Shown here: in pieces, positions 1 to 8,034 of the stretch
Layout of the letters: each line of letters starts with the position of its first letter
How positions within the stretch are numbered: the first letter of the stretch is position 1
Source of the DNA: Entrophospora sp. SA101
Lineage: Eukaryota; Glomeromycota; Glomeromycetes; Entrophosporales; Entrophosporaceae
NCBI GenBank assembly: GCA_958430865.1
Contig: CAUDNR010003135.1
Location: 61,841-79,430 of the forward strand
Length of the DNA: 17,590 bases
Reading direction: 5' to 3'
The notes under the pieces: generated by a model
The model's input: only the letters and a program-made list of their open reading frames with translations
What the model was told of the DNA's origin: nothing
Database searches by the model: none
Program-made: the position numbers and the translations under genes

Positions 1-69
1 CTTATATGTATTGCAGTTTTCTTTAGATATCTCAAAATTTTATTAAGTAATGTGGGTATTGTTCCTAAG

Positions 70-177
70 CTAAAATTGTTCCTTGCGACGAGTTACATAT
101 ATATGTGGCATCAACTCAAAATCATGATTTTTGATGTTTGGTCCCTTTCTATTGTCCATGCCCCATATACATCTCAT
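70..177 (-). other. Short ORF, possible 3' end of an unrecognised gene
   Basis: The minus strand reads open from about 248 down to the stop at 70-72, and the first ATG in that frame is at 177. The 35 residues from that ATG look non-random (one Cys, two Trp/Met-rich stretches, a basic end RRKEQF). An AATAAA polyadenylation-like signal lies on the same strand about 30 bases past the stop (plus positions 39-44). The frame runs back to almost exactly the left end of the TIR element at 249, so it could be a last exon cut off by that insertion. I do not recognise the protein. It may equally be a chance frame in AT-rich DNA. Confidence 0.22.
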
Positions 178-529
178 ATTGTTGCACAATTCGTTTTGAT
201 GGCAGCCAATTGAGTTAAAGTTAGGTGATGATAAATTTTTTTTTTGCACAGTCAAACCTCATCACAGCAGACCTTGCCACAGTGGATTTCTTGTTACAAT
301 GGATTTAAATTTTGTCCCCTTTTTTTACTAATTAAAAATATTTGTCACAGCAGATTTTATTAATAAAGTTGTGCCACAGTGTTAACGGATTTTGATTGGG
401 AACCTTTTATATGACTACTAATCTTACCACAGCAGATTCACATGACATAGTAATTTATAAAATTATCCGAATTACTAAATTAGGCAACAAATTTTTTTTT
501 AATTTACAGATTTAATTAAATACAAAACA

Positions 530-920
530 ATAAATGGATTATTTGATCAAGTAACAAAATTTTCCAAGTTTCTAAAATAATTTATCAAATGCTTGCAAGT
601 AATATTATTTTTAAGTTCTAAATAATTGATCAAACTTTTGCAAGTAGCAAACAATTAAATGAATTATTTGTTCAAAAGTTTACAAGTAACAAAATTTTCC
701 AAGTTTCTAAAATAATTTATCAAATGCTTGCAAGTAACATTATTTTTTAAGATTCTAAATAATTGATCAAACATCTGCAAGTAACAAACAATTAAATGAA
801 TTATTTGTTCAACAAGTAACAAAATTTTCCAAGTTTCTAAAATAATTTATCAAATGCAAGTAACAAATAATTAAATAGATTGTATGTTCAAATATTTGCA
901 AGTAACAAAATCCCAAGTTT
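530..920. repeat. Higher-order tandem repeat, ~130-135 bp period
   Basis: The segment starting GTAACAAAATTTTCCAAGTT recurs at 551, 686 and 816, giving periods of 135 and 130 bp. Each large unit is made of about three ~44-bp subunits that share the pattern AATWATTTRWTCAAA followed by GCAAGTAAC. The last copy is shortened near 860-920. The array forms the core of TIR element A. The two-level organisation is minisatellite-like and suggests amplification inside the element. Confidence 0.75.
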
Positions 921-1139
921 CCAAATAAATAACTAAAGGTTTTTAGGCAATAAAATGAACAGGATTTATTATCCTTCTCCAAAGATCAAAATTTCAAAAT
1001 GTATAAATTAAGATGAAAATTTTTGTTTATTAATTTTGCAACTATAATTGGAAAAAAAATAATGAAAAATTAATACAACCAAATATTTCATCTTATTTCA
1101 AAAAATAGATTTTTAATTCCTGCATGTATTAGTATCATG

Positions 1140-1210
1140 TGTTTTTAGTTTATTATTAATTACTATTGTAATCATTATTATTGTTGTTATTATTATTATT
1201 ATCTATTACT
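1140..1210. repeat. (ATT)n-type imperfect microsatellite
   Basis: An imperfect ATT/GTT trinucleotide tract ends in a clean run of TTA units at 1174-1203. It lies inside the right half of TIR element A. Confidence 0.6.
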
Positions 1211-1319
1211 ATATTAAAAATTTTTTTTGTTGATCATGATCATCACCATAGTGGATTTCTTGTCACAATGGATTTTTTTGGCTGACCCCATCAATCCACT
1301 GTGACAAGGTTTGACTGTA

Positions 1320-2165
1320 ATATTAAATATGTGAAATCATTTAAAAACAAACCAATCATATTTAAGCCTGCTATGTTATTAGCATAAATATGTGTCTTGT
1401 AGATCGGGTACTGACATGTTGTTGTGGAGGAATTAAGCCTCAAAGTTTGCACAAGTTTAACAAATTTACTATGCTAACTATACATGCAGCCCAAATTGAT
1501 TTGGTGATTTGATGGTCAAAATTATTCCAATTTTGATGGTATGGTGTAGATCATCTATAATCATTAATTGCTTATATATAGTAACAATTGGTCAACTTCA
1601 AATACTAAAACAAAAAAAAATTATATATTTTAAAAAATTTAACTGATAAGTTTTATTGTTCATGATTCAGGCTTCAAAACTCATCAGCTGGTTTTTTCTT
1701 AAACTGAAAATTGGCAGAGCCTTTGCATTTTGAAAATTCCGAATTTTGTTATATATTTAAGAAATTGAGACTAAGTAAATTTCGTGTAACAACTTTTTTT
1801 TCATAGAATATTTTCTACAACATATATTTGATTTATTTGATTTATTTATTTCCTTTTTTTTATTAATAAATAAAAGATCTTTACAACAAAAAAGTTTAAC
1901 GAACATATTACATTAAAAGAAAATCATTACCAAATTTGGTCGTGAGATTCAAATATTGTAACACGAAAATTATTGTTGCATAACTTTCAAATTTAAAAAA
2001 TCTATGGAAAGAAAATTTGAGACAAATTTTTTTTTAGACTCCCTTTTTAAAGCTGGATTGAATGGTGGTAAGTTTTTTAAAATCTAATGTGTGAATCACA
2101 TAATATTTCAAAAATTTTAACTTTTGAGTATTACAGTCAGGTATTTTACTCGATATGGAAATACT
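1320..2165. other. AT-rich spacer, no gene seen
   Basis: No credible reading frame, splice pattern or RNA gene was found on either strand. A weak inverted pair around the motif TTTCGTGT (about 1777-1793 and 1957-1975) may be the remains of a small fold-back element, but the arms are too imperfect to call. Confidence 0.5.
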
Positions 2166-2170
2166 AAATA

Positions 2171-2291
2171 CTGTAATGATCGACGTCATGAAAAATTCTA
2201 GAAGAAAATTTGTTTGGCTAAATTCAGCCGGGGATGATACCCTGTAATGATTGATGTCATGAAAAGAGATTCTGATTGGCTAAATTCTGTG
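2171..2291. repeat. Two-copy tandem duplication, 71-bp period
   Basis: The segment starting CTGTAATGATCGACGTCATG at 2171 recurs at 2242 as CTGTAATGATTGATGTCATG. Both copies end in TTGGCTAAATTC. Copy one contains CGACGTCA, one base away from the cAMP-response-element palindrome TGACGTCA; copy two has lost the palindrome. Any regulatory role is speculative because no clear gene starts downstream within a kilobase. Confidence 0.6.
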
Positions 2292-3259
2292 CAGATCTTT
2301 TCGTTTTTTGAATAAAAAATATTAATAATGAAGAAAAACATGGCGGGAGCCTTATTAACTGGTCATATTACAGGATTAAGCAATATGAGAATGTCACTGT
2401 TTGTGATTTAACATATAGTATATGAATCAGATAGATGATTTTAACATTATGTACAAATTTTTCCTTTACCTATCATTCATTAATATCATTAATATCTCAT
2501 TTAATAAAAATAATTGATAATATAAATAATCAATCAATATTATGTACTGTATGTTCTATGATTATAACTAAATCATTCACCTTGCCCATTGAATATATAC
2601 ATGCATAAAAACCAGAATGCTCCTAATAATTCATAAAACAATAAATATATAAATTTAATATGTATGTATGTATGTTATGTATGTATATATAATTATTTTA
2701 AATAATTCTTACATTTAAATATTTGTAAATTTAGATAAAGGCAAATTTAGAGCATATTAATTGATAGTCTGAAACTAGAAGTTCTATATTCCTATGGTTA
2801 CTATTAATAAGAAATTTAGATCCAGAACTTACTGTGAAATATCTTAGTTAATCTGAAACTAGAGGTTTTATTTTATCTATTCTTCCAATAGTATTATTAA
2901 AAAGAATTTTTGTATAAAGTTACAAGGCTTTTAACAAAATTCCCCTTTTTTAACTCATTTATTTTTTAAAATCTTTGGACCCTGTGACCCAGCTTTTAGA
3001 ATATTGCTGAGTAAGTGTGGTAAATAAACAGTATAAGGTGTTAACAGTAGATTTTTGTGTTTTTAAAAAATATTTTTAAAAAACAAATTCCTAGTGCGTA
3101 ACTTTCTTTGATTTTAAAAACAACATACTTTGAGCAATTTGACTGATTATTAGTGATTATTGAGCGATTATGAAAGAGAAAATTGAATAGTATTTATTTC
3201 GATTATTATAATTTGGATTTTTTTACAACACAAATAACAAATAATTAAATATATAAAAA
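2292..3259. other. AT-rich spacer with simple repeats, no gene seen
   Basis: It contains a TATG microsatellite (about 2658-2690) and a two-copy imperfect duplication starting TCTGAAACTAGA at 2769 and 2852. A 27-codon frame from an ATG at 2328 to a stop at 2409 is too short to support as a gene. The last ~100 bases are the presumptive promoter and leader of the pseudogene that starts at 3260. Confidence 0.5.
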
Positions 3260-4025
3260 ATGACTTCTACACATTTATTTTTTAACAATGTTTTTACTGA
3301 AACACATCCCAATTTAATTGACTTGGAAGAATCCTTTGCTAATTTGAGAATAGGTTATATGCCTAATTCAATTATCAACAAAAATGAAGAAATAGTTAAT
3401 GAAGCAGAAGAAAGGCATGATGAAGTGGAAGAAAGTTATGGAGAAGAAGAAAATGATTTTGAAACAGAAACTTTGTCTAAAGAACAATTAGAAAAATTCA
3501 AAAATATTTATAATAAAAATAAAATAATTGATGACCAAATTATTGACAATGAAGAGCAAATAAAATAGATAATGATATCAACCATTATATAACAAATTTA
3601 CTAGAACAAGTTTGCTGTCAAAAAGAATGCTTGAAAATGAATTTAAATTTTAATAATGTTAAAACTAGATATAAATGCTTTCTTGATTTAAAAAAAACTG
3701 AACAAGATATTTTTTTAAAAGGTGTTCTTTCTGCCAGTTTGAGAAATGAAATAACTGCTAAAGGAGAAAAAAGGAAGAAATTGGCAACCATTTATTTTTT
3801 TGGAGGGATTGAGGTTTGTAGTATTGCATTCACAGGTATCTATGGCATAGGTAAAAAAAAGATGGAAAAATATTAGAAGTCATTTTAATGATTTTGATAT
3901 ACAACCAAGAACACATTCTTTAACAGGAAGAGTAGGTAATAAAGTGTCACCGATTAAATTTGGGAGAGCGTATTTTAATTGGTGATAACAATTATTTTTG
4001 TTTTTGCATGGATCAGAATGAATAG
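3260..4025 (+). pseudogene. Frameshifted gene, fungal unknown-family protein
   Basis: The first frame starts at ATG 3260 in an A-rich context and gives 102 residues, with an acidic stretch (many Glu at residues 43-72) before a stop at 3566. The coding signal continues in another frame from about 3553 (LLEQVCCQKECL, then a lysine-rich helix and the block VCSIAFTGIYGIGKK). It shifts again in an A8 run near 3850 to KRWKNIRSHFNDFDIQPRTH and SLTGRVGNKVSPIK. It shifts once more near 3960 to GERILIGDNNYFCFCMDQNE, stopping at 4023-4025. About three single-base-scale frame changes in one continuous protein point to a decayed gene, or to homopolymer errors in the assembly. The CC-x3-CL motif and the VC-x3-F-x2-IYGI block look like the N-terminal region of a transposase-derived or repeat-family protein, which is inference from general resemblance only. 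Confidence 0.55.
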
Positions 4026-4217
4026 GGATCAACGAATTGATTTTGTTATTAGCAAATAATTTTGGTTAAAGAAGATAAAAGTTTATTTAAATAAAATATT
4101 TCTATTTTATTTATTTAGTTTTATTTGGTCGAAACTAATTAACTTGTTATCAAGTTTATCAAGTTACTTTTACATTAGGTCGAAATCAAGTTCTTTATAT
4201 ACATGTTCTTTACATAT

Positions 4218-4311
4218 TGGCCCGAATTGCGCGAATTCACTCACTTTGTACTTGGGCGAATCCGCACGTTTTGAGCGATTCCGCCCGTTCCGGGAGAATC
4301 GTCATTAATCT
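4218..4311. other. GC-rich island with imperfect hairpin
   Basis: This ~90-bp stretch is far richer in G+C than anything around it and contains repeated GCGAATYCGC-like motifs. GGGCGAATCCGC at 4254-4265 faces GCGATTCCGCCC at 4275-4286, which can form an imperfect stem around a 9-base loop. No A/B-box tRNA pattern or reading frame explains it. Confidence 0.45.
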
Positions 4312-4409
4312 CTACTAAATAAAGTTAAATAAATATGAACGTGCTACGGATTGATTAATAATAATAATAATACGCGAAACGTAACACGAATTCAGATGAT
4401 AATAAATAA

Positions 4410-4535
4410 TTATACACGTTATTAATAAATAAAAATAGAAATAATAAAAATAAAATAAATAAAAATAAAAATAAATGATAGATTAAATAAAATAATAATA
4501 AAAATAAAAATAGAAATAGAAATAAAATTTAATTT
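4410..4535. repeat. A-rich AAATA/AAT simple-sequence tract
   Basis: Long runs of AAATA, AAT and AAATAG units on the plus strand form a low-complexity tract with no coding content. It lies between the GC island and the promoter region of the ML-domain gene. Confidence 0.7.
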
Positions 4536-4784
4536 GACCCAAAATTAAAGGATTCAGCCAAATATCGTCATCATCATCTGATCCTGGTAACACTACTCCA
4601 GTTTTTTTTTCTATTTTAAAACAATTGAAAATTAATTGTTACACTGCATAAATTATTGAATTGTCACATTCGTCACATTTGATCTGCAACAGTGTCCACT
4701 ATGCTTGATGTCTCATTTACATGAAATGTCAAATTTTTTTTTCCGTGAATATAAAATATAATTAGTCTGAGTAACTTTGTTTCT

Positions 4785-4791
4785 TATAAAA
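4785..4791 (+). promoter_or_regulatory. TATA box of the ML-domain gene
   Basis: TATAAAA sits 160 bases before the ATG at 4951, followed by a GC-richer GGCAGCG segment. Transcription would be expected to start about 30 bases downstream, which would place the tandem leader repeats inside the 5' UTR. Confidence 0.5.
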
Positions 4792-4821
4792 AGGCAGCGA
4801 TTTCGATTTACTCTAATCAAT

Positions 4822-4938
4822 AATTTTATTCTCACAAATAAAATTTTATTCTCACAAATAAATTATATTCTCACAAATAAATTATATTCTCACAAATAAA
4901 ACTCATCTTCACGAATAAAACCCATCTTCACAAATAAA
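4822..4938 (+). repeat. Six-copy ~19-bp tandem repeat in 5' leader
   Basis: The units have the pattern WTYATTCTCACAAATAAA. Four copies contain ATTCTCACAAATAAA. The last two are diverged to CATCTTCACRAATAAA. The array ends 12 bases before the start codon of the ML-domain gene. Given the TATA position, it is probably transcribed as part of the 5' UTR. Confidence 0.75.
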
Positions 4939-4950
4939 AAAAAAGAAATC

Positions 4951-5451
4951 ATGAAGTTTATTTTTGCTTTCCTTTTATTTGCTATGCTCTCCATGGTGGT
5001 AAATGCTATTCCACATCAACTTCTTAAAAGAGATACTCAATTTATCCAATGTCCTACTAAAGCTGGACAAGTAGCACCACCTCAACTTACTGTCACAATT
5101 TTACCTGATCCTGTCGTTGCTGGACAAACTAGTACTTTTACTATTTCTGGAACACTGAGTCGTCCTGTCGCCAAGGGCGACTTTACCGGTGCTGGTTTTT
5201 ATGATCCTGCAACTAAGAGTATCATAGGTGATGTAGCTATGGCGCCAGCCAGCCCTGCAACACCATTTTCTCAAACATTGAGTGTTAATGTACCAGCAGC
5301 ATTACCTGCACAATACATGATTATAGTTATAGTTGCGAATCTAAAAACTGATGACATTATAGGCTGTGCAGCTGGTATAGTTGGTGGTTCCGTTAAAGTT
5401 GTAGATTTTAGCTATAATTCCATTCTTGCAAGTTATAATGTAGAAAAATAA
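4951..5451 (+). CDS. Secreted ML-domain (MD-2/NPC2-type) lipid-binding protein
   Basis: This intronless gene encodes 166 aa. Residues 1-19 form a clear signal peptide (basic Lys2, hydrophobic core, VNA cleavage-type end). LLKR at 24-27 is a plausible Kex2 processing site. The mature part from about Cys34 is one beta-rich domain with LTVTILPDPVVAGQ (46-59), then FTISGTL, and a late GCAAG segment with Cys139. These are features of fungal ML-domain proteins, known as phosphatidylglycerol/phosphatidylinositol transfer proteins, which bind sterols or phospholipids in a hydrophobic pocket. Only two cysteines (34, 139) remain, enough for one disulfide. The length is typical. The ATG is chosen because it begins the signal peptide and follows the TATA box and leader repeats. 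Secretion or vacuolar delivery is inferred. Glomeromycotan fungi are known for many secreted proteins of this size. The family call is by pattern, not search. Confidence 0.72.
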   Translation: MKFIFAFLLFAMLSMVVNAIPHQLLKRDTQFIQCPTKAGQVAPPQLTVTILPDPVVAGQTSTFTISGTLSRPVAKGDFTGAGFYDPATKSIIGDVAMAPASPATPFSQTLSVNVPAALPAQYMIIVIVANLKTDDIIGCAAGIVGGSVKVVDFSYNSILASYNVEK

Positions 5452-5562
5452 TTTAATTGTTAGTTATTATTATTTATTAAACAATGTTCTTACAACATAT
5501 TCTATTAATATTATGTTATCATTTAATACTGTCATTAATATTTATATTTACATGTTGCTTTA

Positions 5563-5568
5563 AATAAA
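5563..5568 (+). terminator. AATAAA polyadenylation signal, ML-domain gene
   Basis: The canonical AATAAA lies 112 bases past the stop codon, in an AT-rich 3' UTR. It is the first full match after the gene. Confidence 0.5.
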
Positions 5569-5589
5569 AACATTCAAATTTATGAATTT

Positions 5590-6088
5590 CCGAAAATTTT
5601 ATTCACTAGTACTAGAACATCTAGATAAAAAATATGGCAATATCCCTTGGCACAACCACGCCACAAAGAATGCAAAAAAAACCTCCGACAGTATTTTGAC
5701 TAACATCTAGGTTGGCAACATCACCTATTGTTCCATTGCAGATTTCTTTGTCTATGACCAAATATGTTTGTTATATTCTAATTTTGATGTTGATTATATT
5801 GGCTTAATTTTCAATTTAAAATATTGTTGGTCGCCAAAACTTTTTTGAAGGAGGCGAAAGTCAAGCTAAAATTGAAAGTTATGTCAAAAGTCGCAAGTCA
5901 AAACTAGTTTCGACTTGTAGCGAACCTTTTGACTTTCGCACAGTTGAAAAACTCTCTAGTTCATCTATTAAAATTAGTTTCGCCCAAGTTTAGGCCAATT
6001 AATTTCAGCAATTTCAGCCCACTAAGTAAGGTAGTTTCGGTCATCATAATAATATTATTAATTGATAAAAATAATGATAATGTAACTA
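5590..6088. other. Intergenic stretch with inverted repeats
   Basis: There is no reading frame. The middle is occupied by GTTTCGAC/GTCGAAA-type inverted motifs, including the strong hairpin annotated at 5883-5933. GCGAAAGTCAA near 5853 also faces TTGACTTTCGC near 5929, an alternative outer pairing. The region resembles a small fold-back element. Confidence 0.45.
5883..5933. repeat. 51-bp near-perfect palindrome (hairpin)
   Basis: The left arm GTCAAAAGTCGCAAGTC and the right arm GACTTGTAGCGAACCTTTTGAC pair with only small bulges around the central self-complementary AAACTAGTTT (5901-5910). The arms can fold into one long stem with almost no loop. It may be a fold-back transposon core or a small-RNA precursor; the sequence alone does not decide. 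Confidence 0.65.
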
Positions 6089-6366
6089 ATGAATGATAAC
6101 GATTTTGCTATAGATTTGAACCTTATTTATGAAACGGATTATCTTAATTTTATTCGAAATTTTAATGTATATAGTGTAACAATTCCAGATGGTTTACATC
6201 ATTTAGATGTTGGTTTATTTAGAATATAACCAACAATTTCTCAAGTATCATGGTAGACAAGAAGCTATAAATGAAATAGATGAATGATTAAGCTTGATAT
6301 CGATCATCCTTTTCTAATTATATATTCACTGCTTCTGAATATCAGGATATTATGAAAGTTTATTAA
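6089..6366 (+). pseudogene. Decayed gene fragment, unknown protein
   Basis: From ATG 6089 a 46-codon frame (start MNDNDFAIDLNLIYE, end HHLDVGLFRI) stops at 6227-6229. Coding-like sequence resumes at once in another frame as NQQFLKYHGRQEAINEIDE to a stop at 6285-6287. A third block, IFTASEYQDIMKVY, ends at 6364-6366. All three run on the same strand, are contiguous and have protein-like composition, unlike the surrounding AT spacer. The simplest reading is a short gene or gene fragment broken by two frame changes. No domain is recognised. An alternative is a spliced gene, but no good donor and acceptor pair lies between the blocks. Confidence 0.35.
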
Positions 6367-8032
6367 TGGAATTCTAAATTCTGTTAATAAAAAATAGATA
6401 TTATGTGGACTCAATTTCATTGTCCAATGGATAGTTATACAATTAATACAAACAAATATTAAAAATACAATTGTTTGAAGTAATGAGTATTTAATGATAA
6501 TAGTTATTTCCAAATATAATGACATTTAAATTTATGTTTTTGATCTTTTAAATGGTAATGTAATATTGGAAATATCATTGAATGCATGATGTGGATCAAT
6601 ACTAGAATCATCAACACTAGTATCATCGGTTGCCTGATTAAAACCGGTTCTGATTTTGTGTCGTTGTACGTAATACGATTCTATTAATAAATTCGATGTA
6701 ACAAAAAATTCATTGTAACAAAATCAGATAACAAATAATGTCTTTATTAGTTCTGTAATAAACTTCTATTCTGTATACTTTAATTGACTAGTATTGATTT
6801 ATTTATACTAAATCGTAACAATAATTTCCGCGAATGTTATATTATGCCTTACTCTCAAAACCATCTTTCACCATCGTCAAACAATTCCTTTGCTAAGCAA
6901 TACAAACAATGTCTTCTTTAGATTTCACACTATATACTGACCACGTTTCTTGGCAGGTGTCCAAACTTCACTAAATAGAATTTATTAAATATTACCACAT
7001 TAAAAGAAAAAAAAAATAGAAAAAATAGAGACAAGTATAAAATAAGAGATAATTAATTATGCACGGGGTTAATATGAATTCATAGATTTATAAAATCCGA
7101 AGACAATCACAAGGACAAGGACAAGGACAAGGGAAATTTATTAGATATGAAGTTAAGAACATTATAACGTTGTTAAAAGGTTCAATCATCTCCTAGAACT
7201 CTTAATTTGTTCTAATTAAATGTATAATTCGAACATTCCATCTAGAATTATTTTCAAGTTATTTATAGAGTGAACAATTAATTTAAATTCGTTTGTTTAT
7301 GAGAATTAAAGGTCTGTTACAATTTAGAATTATTTTTCGTGAGTTGATTATTATTGCTTATTACAGCGATCGAGTAACAATATCAAAAATATATTTGTGA
7401 AACTATTTGTGTTTTTTAAATTGTTAGCTGGCGTACTGAACATAATAACTCTTGAAACAATTGAAATAATTTGATTAAACCTTATAACTTTTGATATACT
7501 GTATAGAAAGTTTTTAAAATAAAAAATTGGCCGTAACAAATTTTTTTGAACTGACAGCAGCCATTGGCAAGCATGCACTATTAAAAGTAGGTAAACGTTT
7601 TTATTCTTATTATTATGATTATCATTTTTCAATTCAAAACAAACAAAAATTTTTATTCAACTAAATGAAACTAAACAAACATAGTAATTGCATATGATAA
7701 TATTATCGTTTTCATGGCTCCCTATTTCATTTAAATAATTATCCATCTCACTATTGTCTATTCTGGAATTTACAATACCGATAACAATTACACAGGTAAA
7801 CTCGATAAGTTGGACATTTATTTATATTATCAAGCACTTTAAACAATTGAGAGGAGGTATCCTGCCTTGTAAAAAATCTGGTCTGTAATTTAAAATTCCA
7901 TGATTTCTCCAAAAATGTATCATGTTCAAATTCGTGGAATTAAAAATTTGTTTTTTTTTTAGTAATAAGGCTGACTGTTTCCTGTAACCGTTTATTATTA
8001 TTATGGAAATATCATTCTACTATTACAGGTTG
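6367..8032. other. Long AT-rich spacer, no gene seen
   Basis: About 1.7 kb without a supportable gene. Minor items are an 11-bp inverted pair TCTGATTTTGT (6649-6659) and ACAAAATCAGA (6718-6728), and a short hexanucleotide run AAGGAC repeated about three times near 7110-7130. Open frames on the minus strand at 6304-6525 and 7351-7632 have AT-driven Ile/Asn/Leu-rich translations and no family features. Confidence 0.5.
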
Positions 8033-8034
8033 TA

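Larger units (their letters stand above)
249..1317. mobile_element. Non-autonomous TIR element A (pogo/Tc1-like ends)
   Basis: The left end begins CAGTCAAACCTCATCACAG and the right end, read on the other strand, begins CAGTCAAACCTTGTCACAG. Both continue into CACAGTGGATT, although the left arm has an extra ~12 bases. TA follows the right end (1318-1319) and CA precedes the left end (247-248), which suits a degraded TA target duplication. Both ends are packed with subterminal copies of CACAGTGGATTT or CACAGCAGATT. A 29-bp segment occurs in direct orientation at 278-306 and 1247-1275 with only two mismatches. No transposase frame is present inside. Known pogo/Tigger and other Tc1/mariner-superfamily elements have CAGT-type ends and TA targets; assigning this element to that group is inference. 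Confidence 0.6.

Noticed and set aside
2328..2411. 27-codon ORF starting MKKNMAGALL
   Set aside because: It is too short and has no conserved feature. It was considered because it follows the CRE-like duplication.
4127..5985. 11-bp inverted pair CGAAACTAATT around the ML-domain gene
   Set aside because: It is too short for AT-rich DNA to imply a transposon carrying the gene, and no matching ends or target duplication were seen.
6304..6525. 73-aa minus-strand hydrophobic ORF
   Set aside because: It overlaps the plus-strand gene relic on the opposite strand, and its hydrophobicity follows from AT-rich codons.
7351..7632. 93-aa minus-strand ORF
   Set aside because: The composition is AT-driven (Asn, Ile, Leu, Phe), and there is no domain, signal or splice context. 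It lies in long spacer.
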